Origin: Sphingomonas lutea
GTDB lineage: Bacteria > Pseudomonadota > Alphaproteobacteria > Sphingomonadales > Sphingomonadaceae
Assembly: GCF_014396785.1 (NCBI RefSeq)
Contig: NZ_CP060718.1
Span: 1 to 64,000, forward strand
Direction of reading: 5' to 3'
Length of the DNA: 64,000 nucleotides
The notes beneath the pieces are model-generated. The model had not been told where the DNA came from and ran no database searches. It was given only the letters and a program-made list of their open reading frames with translations. Made by a program: the position numbers and the translations under genes. Below are positions 7,691 through 15,567 of this stretch, piece by piece (positions within the stretch are counted from its first letter, which is position 1; each line of letters opens with the position of its first letter).

Positions 7691-8089
7691 CAAGTGCGAC
7701 CTTTTGTGACCTTCCGCCAAGCCACCGAGCGCAGCGAAGCGATTTTCACCCAAAAATCGCGCCGCAGCGCGAAGAGCTGGCGAAGGCCGGCCAGTCGGCG
7801 CCGCAGGCGACCGGACTGACGTCACGGGATTCACTCCCGTGACGGCCCCACGCCAAGCCACCGAGCGCAGCGCCGCCACGAAGGTGCGGCGCGTGACCGA
7901 CGGGGGCGAGACGCGCGGCATGGGCGCACCCCAACCGATCGGCGGCGTTCCGCCACGTTCGCTTTCCACCGGCCGCTGTGTTACAAGGGCAGATCGCACG
8001 GATACGGTTCGTAAGCCTGTGCGGCTGAGAGATCCCACTTCGGTTCGCATCGATGGCGCGCTCCCGCTTACCCTCAGGGAGTGCGCGTC
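7691..8089. other. Gene-free 400-base stretch with direct repeats and a hairpin
   Basis: No convincing gene. It holds a perfect 22-bp direct repeat (CGCCAAGCCACCGAGCGCAG core) at 7715-7736 and 7851-7872, and a hairpin with 9-bp arms at 7821-7829 and 7835-7843 (GTCACGGGA and TCCCGTGAC) without a T-run. The right end (7980-8089) should contain the promoter and leader of the microprotein operon that starts at 8090. The minus-strand frames across it are compositional artefacts. Confidence 0.6.
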
Positions 8090-8248
8090 ATGGACCTCAA
8101 TGATCTCTATCATCGCCGCGGCGTGTCGCTGATGCTCGCCGCGCGGGCGACGGGCCAGGCCGCGCGCGACGCGCATCGCCGCTTCGCTGCGGGTTATGCC
8201 GACAGGATCCGGGCGGCGATCCGCACCAACGCCGCGCCGGCCGCATGA
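8090..8248 (+). CDS. Small hypothetical protein, first of a four-gene microprotein operon
   Basis: A 52-aa protein, MDLNDLYHRRGVSLMLAARA, alpha-helical and Arg/Ala-rich, with no signal peptide and no known domain. Its stop overlaps the next start as ATGA. Four genes from 8090 to 8824 are chained this way, which supports real coding despite the short length. Confidence 0.65.
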   Translation: MDLNDLYHRRGVSLMLAARATGQAARDAHRRFAAGYADRIRAAIRTNAAPAA

Positions 8249-8457
8249 TCGACGGCGTCTCGCCCCAGGATGCCGCCGAAGGCCTGCGGGATCAGGCGGC
8301 GTCGTGCCGCCGCCTCGCCGCCCGCGCCCGCACCGATGCCGGCGGCGTCGCGCTGCGCGCCGTGGCCGACCAGTTCGACACCGACGCCCGCCGCCTCAAC
8401 CCAATGAGCGAGCGTCGCGACGCGCCCGCCCCACCGACAAAGGACCAACCCGCATGA
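8245..8457 (+). CDS. Small hypothetical protein, second of the microprotein operon
   Basis: A 70-aa helical protein (MIDGVSPQDAAEGLRDQAAS, CRRLAARARTDAGGVALRAV, ADQFDTDARRLNP) with a disordered Pro-rich C-terminus (DAPAPPTKDQPA). The heptad-like Ala/Leu spacing suggests a helical hairpin or coiled coil. It overlaps both neighbours by ATGA. No family recognised. Confidence 0.65.
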   Translation: MIDGVSPQDAAEGLRDQAASCRRLAARARTDAGGVALRAVADQFDTDARRLNPMSERRDAPAPPTKDQPA

Positions 8458-8603
8458 CCAGCTACAACGAACCGATCGATGAGGCGGAGCTTGCCCGCCT
8501 CGGCATCAAGCGCGTGCCCGCGGACACCTTTCATTGGGGCGAGTTCCGCTACAGCAACGCCCGCGATGCGCTCGCCGCCGCCCGCCGCGGGGCGCGCAAA
8601 TGA
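8454..8603 (+). CDS. Small hypothetical protein, third of the microprotein operon
   Basis: A 49-aa protein, MTSYNEPIDEAELARLGIKR, then VPADTFHWGEFRYSNARDAL and a basic end (AAARRGARK). The W-G-x-(F/Y)-R-Y-S-N-x-R-D-A pattern is one I recall from other sphingomonad short proteins. ATGA overlaps on both sides fix the reading frame. Function unknown. Confidence 0.68.
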   Translation: MTSYNEPIDEAELARLGIKRVPADTFHWGEFRYSNARDALAAARRGARK

Positions 8604-8824
8604 GCCGCGTGCTGTTCCTCGACATGGCCGAAGGCGACGTCGTTGCCCGCTGCCTCACGGAAAAGGTCGGCGTTTCCGCGATCGAGCGCCTGCCCAATGG
8701 CGGCACCCGGCTGGTGTGCATGAGCCGCGACGGCGCCGCGACCATGAACCACAAGCTCAAGAAGCATTTGATCGCCGGCAACGTCGTCCGCGCCGCCTAT
8801 CGCCCCGCCAGCCCGCTTTGGTAG
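8600..8824 (+). CDS. Small hypothetical protein, fourth of the microprotein operon
   Basis: A 74-aa protein from ATG 8600 (MSRVLFLDMAEGDVVARCLT). It looks like a compact beta-rich domain (GVSAIERLPNGGTRLVCMSR, MNHKLKKHLI, VVRAAYRPASPLW). No signal peptide. Start chosen by the ATGA overlap; upstream in-frame starts run through the previous gene. No recognised family. Confidence 0.7.
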   Translation: MSRVLFLDMAEGDVVARCLTEKVGVSAIERLPNGGTRLVCMSRDGAATMNHKLKKHLIAGNVVRAAYRPASPLW

Positions 8825-8843
8825 GGAGCGCCCGCGTTTCAGA

Positions 8844-9056
8844 TTAGTGGCTGGTCACCTCGCCGATGCCGATCGACAGCGCAGTGAGGCCGATGGCGAA
8901 GGCGATCACGCCGACGATCACGATCCAGCTTTCCCATTCGCCGGGGTCGAACCACGCCTTTGCGGCGGGTCCGGTCGGGACCTCGACGCCCCGCGGCTCG
9001 CGGCGGATGCGCGACGGCTTCAGTTCGACGGTTGGCTTTTTCGACGACTTGCTCAC
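8844..9056 (-). CDS. Small single-pass membrane protein
   Basis: A 70-aa protein with a basic N-terminal half (MSKSSKKPTVELKPSRIRRE) and one C-terminal transmembrane helix at about residues 44-66 (WIVIVGVIAFAIGLTALSIG). Tail-anchored in appearance. Convergent with the microprotein operon (19 bases between stops). Function unknown. Confidence 0.75.
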   Translation of the reverse strand: MSKSSKKPTVELKPSRIRREPRGVEVPTGPAAKAWFDPGEWESWIVIVGVIAFAIGLTALSIGIGEVTSH

Positions 9057-9093
9057 TCGGCTACCCTAGCGCGCTTTGCTTACCGGTCGGTTA

Positions 9094-9393
9094 TCAGGCG
9101 GCGCGTGGCTTGCCGAACAGCGCCGCTTCGTTCTGGCGGCGGCGGCGGGCAAGGACTTCGGCGGTGTGGTCGGCGCCCGCCGCATGGCAGCGGCGGTGGG
9201 TCAGGCATTGCTCGGCCTCGCCGTCGCCGGCTGCGATCGTCGGGCCGAGGTCGTGGCCGTCGGGCAGGTCGAAGCGCAGCAGGCGGCGGCAGCGGCGGCA
9301 CGAATCGCCGTCACGCTGGCGAAGCGCGGCCACTTGCCGCGCGGTCTGCTCGCGCTTGTAGCGGAACGGGCGGAGGAAGCGGGCGGCGCTCAT
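9094..9393 (-). CDS. HNH-like zinc-binding protein
   Basis: A 99-aa basic protein with an N-terminal Arg-rich helix (RFLRPFRYKREQTARQVAAL), then a DGDSCRRC knuckle, a beta segment with FDLPDGHDLGPTIAA, and a second LTHRRCHAA cluster. The order Cys-x2-Cys, Asp/His-containing hairpin, then His-x3-Cys recalls small HNH nucleases and related zinc proteins, but the canonical HNH histidine cannot be confirmed by eye. Probably nucleic-acid binding (inference). Confidence 0.6.
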   Translation of the reverse strand: MSAARFLRPFRYKREQTARQVAALRQRDGDSCRRCRRLLRFDLPDGHDLGPTIAAGDGEAEQCLTHRRCHAAGADHTAEVLARRRRQNEAALFGKPRAA

Positions 9394-9487
9394 GGCCCTG
9401 GCTTAGCGCCAATCGCTTACCGCCGGGTTAGCGGCGCGTTGCGCGCGGCCTTGATTGCTGTAGCATCGTTCGAAGGGGGGATTCGGC

Positions 9488-10387
9488 ATGTTGCTACTGG
9501 CGCTCCTGATCCCGCTGGGGATCGCGGCCTCGATCTTCATGGCCCTGCTGATCCGATCGGCGATGGCCCGTGGCGCGCTGCCCAAGGCCGAAGCGCTGGT
9601 GCTGGGCGCAATCACCAACTTCTTTGACACGCTCGGCATCGGATCGTTCGCGCCGACCATGGCGTGGTTCAAGTTCCGCCGCCTCCTGCCCGACCGCCTG
9701 ATCCCGTGCACCATGCTCGTCGGCCACACGCCGCCGTCGATGACTCAGGGCATCATCTTCCTCATTCTGCTCGGCGTCTTCGTCGATCCCGTGCTGCTCG
9801 TCGGCTGCGTCCTCGCCTTGCTGCTCGGCGGCATCTTCGGTGCGCCCCTCGTTGTCCAGTCGCGGGTGTGGATCATCCAGTTGATCGTCGGCATTTCGCT
9901 GCTCGTCGCCGCAGGCTTCTATGGCCTCGCGAACCTCAACCTGATGCCGGGCGGCGGCACCGCGACGTCCTTGCCGCTGACACTGATGATCGTCGCCATC
10001 GTCGCCAACTTCATTTTCGGGCTTCTGCTCAACTATGGGGTCGGCAATTATGCGCCGTCGCTAGCGATGTTCAGCCTGATGGGCATGGACCCGCGGATGA
10101 GCTTCCCGATCATGGCGGCGGGTGCGGGCATGGCCGGCGCGGCAGCAGGCATCCGCCACATCAAATATGGGGAGATCGACCTCAAGCTTGCGCTCGGACT
10201 GACGATCGGCGGCATTCCGGCAGTGTTCGTCGCCGCCTTCATCGTCAAGGAGATGCCCTTGGCGACGCTGCGCTGGCTCGTCCTGGTCGTGGTCCTGTAC
10301 GCCGGCCTCGTCATGCTCCGATCGGCACTCGGCGGGCGGCGCGACGAGCAGAAACTGACGCCCGAGGCCGCCGCCGGTCCGGTTTAG
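9488..10387 (+). CDS. Sulfite exporter TauE/SafE-family membrane permease
   Basis: A 299-aa integral membrane protein with about eight hydrophobic helices. The N-terminal half has FDTLGIGSFAPTMAWFK and the matching C-terminal half has GMAGAAAGIRHIKYGEIDLK and LGLTIGGIPAVFVAAF, the inverted-repeat layout of TauE/SafE (DUF81) proteins, which export or import small organosulfur and sulfite anions. Substrate not predictable. The start is ATG 9488 after GAAGGGGGG. It stands alone between divergent or unrelated genes. Confidence 0.85.
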   Translation: MLLLALLIPLGIAASIFMALLIRSAMARGALPKAEALVLGAITNFFDTLGIGSFAPTMAWFKFRRLLPDRLIPCTMLVGHTPPSMTQGIIFLILLGVFVDPVLLVGCVLALLLGGIFGAPLVVQSRVWIIQLIVGISLLVAAGFYGLANLNLMPGGGTATSLPLTLMIVAIVANFIFGLLLNYGVGNYAPSLAMFSLMGMDPRMSFPIMAAGAGMAGAAAGIRHIKYGEIDLKLALGLTIGGIPAVFVAAFIVKEMPLATLRWLVLVVVLYAGLVMLRSALGGRRDEQKLTPEAAAGPV

Positions 10388-10447
10388 GGTGCAACGACGC
10401 GGCCCGCGCCGCGTTGCGGCAGGATCGGTTCGAAGAAGGAGGGCGAC

Positions 10448-10828
10448 ATGCGTGGATTGCTGTTGAGCACCTTGACGATGACCGCGTTGGCGGCAGCAGC
10501 ACCGGCGACGGCGCAAAGCTGGACGAGCGGCGCGATCGGTTCCGGAAGCGCCTTTGCCGGCAGCCAGGGCGGACCGGGCCATGCAATCGGCATCGGCAGC
10601 CCCGAACGCCAGCACGGCGATCGCCGCAATCACCGCCGCGGTCGGGGCTTCGACGGCCCCGTCGTCTTTGGTGGCTGGGACCGGGACTATCAGGGCGACA
10701 GTGCATGGCGGGCCAACAGCTTCAACGATTGGTGGCACGAGCGCCCTAACCGCAGTTTCCCGCGCTGGATGCAGAACAACCAGAATTGCGAGCGGCAATG
10801 GTGGGGCGGCGGCCAGTGGCGCTGCTAG
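10448..10828 (+). CDS. Secreted Gly/Trp/Arg-rich hypothetical protein
   Basis: A 126-aa protein with a clear Sec signal peptide (MRGLLLSTLTMTALAAAAPA, cleavage near TAQS at about 21-23). The mature part is low-complexity with many Gly, Arg, Asn and Trp and two Cys near the end (NCERQWWGGGQWRC), possibly one disulfide in the periplasm. No known domain. Confidence 0.75.
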   Translation: MRGLLLSTLTMTALAAAAPATAQSWTSGAIGSGSAFAGSQGGPGHAIGIGSPERQHGDRRNHRRGRGFDGPVVFGGWDRDYQGDSAWRANSFNDWWHERPNRSFPRWMQNNQNCERQWWGGGQWRC

Positions 10829-10835
10829 GCCGGAA

Positions 10836-11438
10836 CTAGCACCAACTGCGCTTCCGACCGAGGTAGCGGTGGGCAAGCCCGCTTGCCCGCATATCGTCGG
10901 CAATCGATTGATAGCCGCCACCCGGAAGCACGCGGCGGACGATGCGCAGGTCCCGGCCGTAGCGGTCCTGCATCTCGTCGAACCGGCCGACCATCTCGAA
11001 CGGGCCCTGGTTGAGCAGTGCCTGAAGCTTGCGGGTCGATTCCTCGGCCAGCCTCACCTCCTCGGCGCACGCGCCCTGCACTTCAGGGGCGTCGATGCCG
11101 ATGATGCGGACCTTGCGCTGCCCGAGCTTGAAGGTGTCGCCGTCAACCACGCAGGCATGGCCCCGACCCCGGCCGCAGCGCGTGAAGGTCTCGTCGACCC
11201 GCTCCGGGTCGGTCGACAGGAACGCCGGCGGCTCGACCAGCGCCGGATCGAGCGTCGGCCAGATGCCCAGGGCCACGGCGCCGAGCAGGAACGGGCGCAG
11301 GTTGCGCAGCCAGCCCCGCCGCCGATCACGGCGCGCATCTTGCGGCCAAAAACGCGGGCCTGCGGCAGGGGCGGGTCGGCCGCGCCGCCAGCCGTTGCGC
11401 CTCAGTTGCGGAACTCGCGTTCGGCGTCTTGAAACCAA
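10836..11438 (-). CDS. Thermonuclease (SNase-like) family protein, membrane-anchored
   Basis: Up to 200 aa. An Arg-rich cytoplasmic N-terminus precedes one transmembrane segment (LRPFLLGAVALGIWP, about residues 47-61), then a staphylococcal-nuclease fold with CVVDGDTFKLGQRKVRIIGI, the DAPE motif, and a catalytic-region R-Y-G-R-D-L. It would cleave DNA or RNA outside the inner membrane, if active. The start is uncertain: TTG 11438 lies inside the upstream gene, and a CTG at 11405 overlaps that gene's stop. Last gene of a minus-strand run of three. Confidence 0.82.
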   Translation of the reverse strand: MVSRRRTRVPQLRRNGWRRGRPAPAAGPRFWPQDARRDRRRGWLRNLRPFLLGAVALGIWPTLDPALVEPPAFLSTDPERVDETFTRCGRGRGHACVVDGDTFKLGQRKVRIIGIDAPEVQGACAEEVRLAEESTRKLQALLNQGPFEMVGRFDEMQDRYGRDLRIVRRVLPGGGYQSIADDMRASGLAHRYLGRKRSWC

Positions 11439-11734
11439 CCCTTGCGCGCCATGCCTACTTCTTTCGTCTCGGCCTTGGCAGCATTGCGCTCGCTCCCGTC
11501 ATGGAGCGGCAACGCGGCGATGAAAATGGCGATGGTCAGCACGGCCAGCGCCAGCATCAGCACCAGGAACGGCAAGGTGCTGAGCGTGAAGCGCGGCGTC
11601 TCGGGCGAGGTCCGCGGTCCAGGATCGCGGGCCCGCCGCGCGGTTCGCCGCCGCGCCAGCGACGCCAGATATTCGTCGGGCTTGGTCCAGCTCCGGGCGG
11701 CCGGGGGCGCGGCCGTATCGTCCTTGCGCGGCAT
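11402..11734 (-). CDS. Single-pass membrane protein upstream of the thermonuclease
   Basis: A 110-aa protein, MPRKDDTAAPPAARSWTKPD, with a disordered basic N-terminal region, one transmembrane helix at about residues 52-75 (TLPFLVLMLALAVLTIAIFI) and a charged C-terminus (KGWFQDAEREFRN). An alternative ATG at 11743 adds three residues. Its 3' end overlaps the SNase frame, so the two are likely co-translated. Function unknown. Confidence 0.72.
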   Translation of the reverse strand: MPRKDDTAAPPAARSWTKPDEYLASLARRRTARRARDPGPRTSPETPRFTLSTLPFLVLMLALAVLTIAIFIAALPLHDGSERNAAKAETKEVGMARKGWFQDAEREFRN

Positions 11735-11771
11735 GCCTCTCATCTCGGCCAGCGCTCGACCGATGGCAAGT

Positions 11772-12218
11772 CTAGCGGGCGGGCTGCAGCCCCAGTTCGG
11801 CGAGAAGTTTCGATCCGCACTGGACCTTGACCGTCGTGACGGCGCGGCTGTCGGGAATGGTGGCCGACACATCCCACCAATTCTCCGGCGCGGCATATCC
11901 GCCATTCTGGGAGATCGTCGGCGAAATGGTGGCCGTCGTCCCGCTGATATCCGCCGGCGCAAGCTCCGCCTTGTAGCGCGGGTCGGAGCGGTAGGCGCGC
12001 CCCTCGACCACGACGTTGCCCTGCCCGTCGCGCGACGCGCGCCAGCCTTCGGTCTCGGCATCCTTGAAGAAGCAGTAGGCTGGCCGCTTCTTTTCCGTCG
12101 CGGCGGCATTGGCGACGTTTGCGGCCGCATTCTCCGTGTCAGCAGGCGGCGCGCTGGTCGTTGAGGAATCGCAGGCAGCTGCGCCCAGGGCGCAGGTCAG
12201 GACAAGCATCGTTCGCAT
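11772..12218 (-). CDS. Putative lipoprotein, hypothetical
   Basis: A 148-aa protein from ATG 12218. The signal peptide MRTMLVLTCALGAAAC ends in a lipobox (LGAAAC, lipidated Cys 16), followed by a Ser/Thr/Ala-rich linker. The mature domain contains CFFKDAETEGWRASRDGQGN and VVVEGRAYRSDPRYKAE, a compact beta-rich fold I do not recognise. A longer start at 12272 would bury the signal peptide. First gene of the three-gene minus-strand run with the SNase. Confidence 0.75.
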   Translation of the reverse strand: MRTMLVLTCALGAAACDSSTTSAPPADTENAAANVANAAATEKKRPAYCFFKDAETEGWRASRDGQGNVVVEGRAYRSDPRYKAELAPADISGTTATISPTISQNGGYAAPENWWDVSATIPDSRAVTTVKVQCGSKLLAELGLQPAR

Positions 12219-12329
12219 TCTCTTGCGCCTCTCCAAATGATCCCGGCCACAGTCACGCCCATGCCAGTACATCGCAAGCCCGGCTCACGCCGGTTGTGAG
12301 GGGAGCACGCGCGCCCTAAGTCGGCGGGC

Positions 12330-14960
12330 ATGGCCGATGTCCGCTCCCCAACCCTCCCCGGCGACCCGCAAAGCGCCGAGGCGCCGCCGTCCCCGACCCA
12401 TGTCACCACCCGGCGCGAGGATTATCGCGCTCCCGACTGGCTGGTGCCGGAAATCGCGCTCGATTTCTCGCTCGATCTCGAGCGGACGCGCGTTCGCGCC
12501 ATCTTGTCGGTCGAGCGGAACGGCGACCACGACAGGCCGCTGAAGCTCGACGGCGACGGGCTGGCGCTGCTCAAGGTCAAGCTCGATGGCGCGGACGCTG
12601 CGGCGCGGCAAGACGGCGAGCAGCTGGTCATCGACATTGCCGGCGATCGCGCCACGGTCGAGACCGAGGTCGAGATCTCCCCCGCCGCCAACACGCAGCT
12701 GATGGGCCTGTATGCCTCAGGCGGAATGCTCTGCACCCAGTGCGAAGCCGAAGGTTTTCGCCGAATCACCTTTTTCCCCGACCGGCCCGACGTACTGTCG
12801 CGCTACCGGGTTCGGATGGAAGGCGACGCGGCGCGCTTCCCGGTGCTGCTGTCGAACGGCAACCGCGTCGCCACGGGCGAAGCGGCGGACGGGCGGCATT
12901 GGGCCGAATGGGAAGATCCGTTTCCCAAGCCCTGCTACTTGTTCGCGCTGGTTGCGGGCGACCTGCAGGCCAACAGCGACCGATTCACCACCGCGTCGGG
13001 GCGCGAGGTCGAGCTCAACATCTACGTCCGCGCCGCCGATCTGCCCAAAACGGCGCACGCCATGCACAGCCTCAAGCAGGCGATGGCGTGGGACGAGCAG
13101 GTCTATGGCCGCGAATATGACCTCGACCTGTTCAACATCGTCGCGGTCAGCGACTTCAATATGGGAGCAATGGAGAACAAGGGCCTCAACGTCTTCAACA
13201 CGGCCTATGTCCTGGCCGACCAGGACACCGCGACCGATGGCGATTTCGACAATATCGCGCGGGTCGTGGCGCACGAATATTTCCACAATTGGTCGGGCAA
13301 CCGGGTCACCTGCCGCGACTGGTTCCAGCTGTCGCTCAAGGAGGGCTTCACCGTCTTTCGCGACCAGGGCTTTTCGGCCGACATCGGCAGCGCCGCGGTC
13401 AAGAGGATCGAGGATGTGCGCGTGCTTCGCGCGGCGCAATTTCCGGAGGATTCGGGGCCGCTGGCGCATGCCGTCCGGCCCGACAGCTACCTTGAGATTT
13501 CGAACTTCTACACCGCGACCGTGTATAACAAGGGCGCGGAGCTGATCCGCATGTTCCACACCCTTCTGGGACCGGAAAAGTTCCGCGCCGGCACCGACCT
13601 CTATTTCGACCGTCACGATGGCGAGGCCGCGACGTGCGACGATTTCGTTGCAGCGCTGGAGGATGCAAGCGGGGTCGACCTGTCTCGGTTCAAAATCTGG
13701 TATTCGCAGGCCGGGACGCCGCACGTCCGTGCCCACATTTCGCATGATGCCGATGCCAAGGCGGCGCTGCTGCATTTGTCCCAGCATCTGGCGCCGACCC
13801 CGGGCCAGGCGGTCAAGCAGGTCATGCCGATCCCGCTTCGCACCGCGCTGATCGACAGGCACAGCGGCGAGCAGATCGGCGACGAACGCTTGATCGTGCT
13901 CGACGAGGCCGAGCAGGCGTTCCGCTTTGACGGCGTCGGCAGTGCGCCGATGTTGTCGATCAATCGCGGCTTTTCCGCGCCGATCCTCCTCGATGTCGCC
14001 CGCGGCCCGGGCGAGCTCGAGCGGCTGGCCCAGGCCGATGGCGATCCCTTCGCTCGCTATGAAGCGATTCAGGAATTGATGATGCGTGCCTTGGTCGCGG
14101 GCGCGCAGGCCAATGCGGTCGATGCCGATACGGTGGTCGAAGCGATCGCCGCGACTCTGGCCGACGACAGGATCGATGCGGCGTTCAAGGCCGAAGCCAT
14201 ATTGGCGCCGAGCGAGGCGTTGATCGCCGACCGCCTGGACGTTGTCGTCCCCGATGCGGTTCATCGCGCCCGCGACGCCCTGCGCGCGGCAGTGGGTGCG
14301 CGCTTGTCGGACGCGATGCTGGCCGCGCATCGGCAGGAGGGCGGAGCCGGAAATGATTTATCGCCCGAAGCTAAGGGCATTCGCCGGTTGCGCAGCGTCG
14401 CGCTCGGCTATTTCGCCGCCGGCGATGCGACGGCTGGCGCGGCGCTGGCCAAGGCGCAATTCGATGGCGCCGACAATATGACCGACCGGCAAGGCGCTCT
14501 CGGTTTGCTCGTCTCGCTCGACGGGCCGGAGCGCGTGCAGGCGCTTGACGCCTTCTACCTGCGCTTTCGCGAGGATCCGCTGGTGCTCGACAAATGGTTC
14601 GGGCTGCAGGCGATGGCGCAGCGGGCGGAAACGGTGGATGAGGTTCTCAAGCTCGCCGAGCACCCCGACTTCACCATTTCCAATCCCAACCGGCTGCGCG
14701 CGCTGGCCGGATCCTTCGCCGCGAACCATTGGGCGTTCCATTCGCCCGACGGCCGCGGCTATGCCTTTCTTGCCGACATGATCCTGGCGGCGGACAAGCT
14801 CAACCCGCAGACCGCGGCACGGCTGGTGCCGCCGCTCGGCCGCTGGCGTCGGTTCGAACCGCACCGCAGCAAGCTGATGCGGGCACAGCTCGAGCGCGTC
14901 GCGGGGACGTCAGGCTTGTCGAAGGACGTGTACGAGCAGGCGTCGAAAAGCCTGGTCTAG
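12330..14960 (+). CDS. pepN: Aminopeptidase N (M1 family)
   Basis: Cytoplasmic zinc aminopeptidase of 876 aa, the usual size of the E. coli-type enzyme. The GAMEN substrate box is at 279-283 and the zinc site at H315-E316-x2-H319 with E338 eighteen residues later (LSLKEGF), all intact. The N-terminal beta saddle begins near residue 30 and the C-terminal half is helical. It removes N-terminal residues from peptides during protein turnover. The stop lies only four bases from the convergent lipoprotein stop at 14965. Confidence 0.96.
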   Translation: MADVRSPTLPGDPQSAEAPPSPTHVTTRREDYRAPDWLVPEIALDFSLDLERTRVRAILSVERNGDHDRPLKLDGDGLALLKVKLDGADAAARQDGEQLVIDIAGDRATVETEVEISPAANTQLMGLYASGGMLCTQCEAEGFRRITFFPDRPDVLSRYRVRMEGDAARFPVLLSNGNRVATGEAADGRHWAEWEDPFPKPCYLFALVAGDLQANSDRFTTASGREVELNIYVRAADLPKTAHAMHSLKQAMAWDEQVYGREYDLDLFNIVAVSDFNMGAMENKGLNVFNTAYVLADQDTATDGDFDNIARVVAHEYFHNWSGNRVTCRDWFQLSLKEGFTVFRDQGFSADIGSAAVKRIEDVRVLRAAQFPEDSGPLAHAVRPDSYLEISNFYTATVYNKGAELIRMFHTLLGPEKFRAGTDLYFDRHDGEAATCDDFVAALEDASGVDLSRFKIWYSQAGTPHVRAHISHDADAKAALLHLSQHLAPTPGQAVKQVMPIPLRTALIDRHSGEQIGDERLIVLDEAEQAFRFDGVGSAPMLSINRGFSAPILLDVARGPGELERLAQADGDPFARYEAIQELMMRALVAGAQANAVDADTVVEAIAATLADDRIDAAFKAEAILAPSEALIADRLDVVVPDAVHRARDALRAAVGARLSDAMLAAHRQEGGAGNDLSPEAKGIRRLRSVALGYFAAGDATAGAALAKAQFDGADNMTDRQGALGLLVSLDGPERVQALDAFYLRFREDPLVLDKWFGLQAMAQRAETVDEVLKLAEHPDFTISNPNRLRALAGSFAANHWAFHSPDGRGYAFLADMILAADKLNPQTAARLVPPLGRWRRFEPHRSKLMRAQLERVAGTSGLSKDVYEQASKSLV

Positions 14961-14964
14961 AGCG

Positions 14965-15567
14965 TCAGCCGCCGATCCACCGCGCGACGTCGGCGGCGAC
15001 CTGGTTGGCGGCGCGGTTCAACGCCGGACCGACGGTGAGGTTGGTGCCATCGGCGGGGACGTTCGCGGTGAAGCGGCGCGCTTCGACGCGGGTACCGCCT
15101 TCGGTCGACAAGGTCGCGTCATATTGGACGACAACCTGGCCGGTCTGGGCATTGTAGCCGAACTGCTGGAGCTCGCCGTTGACAACGAGGCCGGGATCGA
15201 GCGCCGATTGCTTGGAGCCAAGCACCACGCGCCCCGTCGTCCGGCGAATCGTTTCAGCAACCAGGTCGGCAAACAATTTGTCGGGCGTATCCACCCACTG
15301 CAGGTCCTTGACGTACTGGACATCGGTCGGGCTGACCTGCACCGGCACGCGATTGCTGCGGATTTCCTTGGCGACCGCGGGCACGGCGATGGTCACGGCC
15401 TGCCCGGCGTTCGCCGTCCGCGCGATCGAGCCGGGATCCGCCGCTTCGGGCGTCAAAGTCAGCAGGGTCGCCGGCGTCTTGCCACCGCCGAGCAGTCCAC
15501 TGAGCGAGCAACCCGCGACCGCCAGCGCAAGCGCAACCGGGGCGAGGACACGCAGCGCATTCGTCAT
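14965..15567 (-). CDS. ABC-type transport auxiliary lipoprotein of the Mla-like system
   Basis: A 200-aa outer-membrane-type lipoprotein (MTNALRVLAPVALALAVAGC, lipidated Cys 20). The mature part has the PqiC/YmbA-like layout: a VTIAVPAVAKEIRSNRVPVQ strand, YVKDLQWVDTPDKLFADLVA helix, then NGELQQFGYN and VVVQYDATLS. This family sits at the outer membrane end of MCE lipid bridges. Fourth gene of the operon, with ATGA overlap with the MlaD-like gene. Confidence 0.88.
   Translation of the reverse strand: MTNALRVLAPVALALAVAGCSLSGLLGGGKTPATLLTLTPEAADPGSIARTANAGQAVTIAVPAVAKEIRSNRVPVQVSPTDVQYVKDLQWVDTPDKLFADLVAETIRRTTGRVVLGSKQSALDPGLVVNGELQQFGYNAQTGQVVVQYDATLSTEGGTRVEARRFTANVPADGTNLTVGPALNRAANQVAADVARWIGG

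Noticed and set aside
6884..8176. 430-aa minus-strand frame across the HTH gene and the gap
   Set aside because: Pro/Arg/Ala-rich with no domain; it spans repeats and a better-supported plus-strand gene.
12717..14330. 537-aa minus-strand frame
   Set aside because: Antisense to pepN, which is intact.
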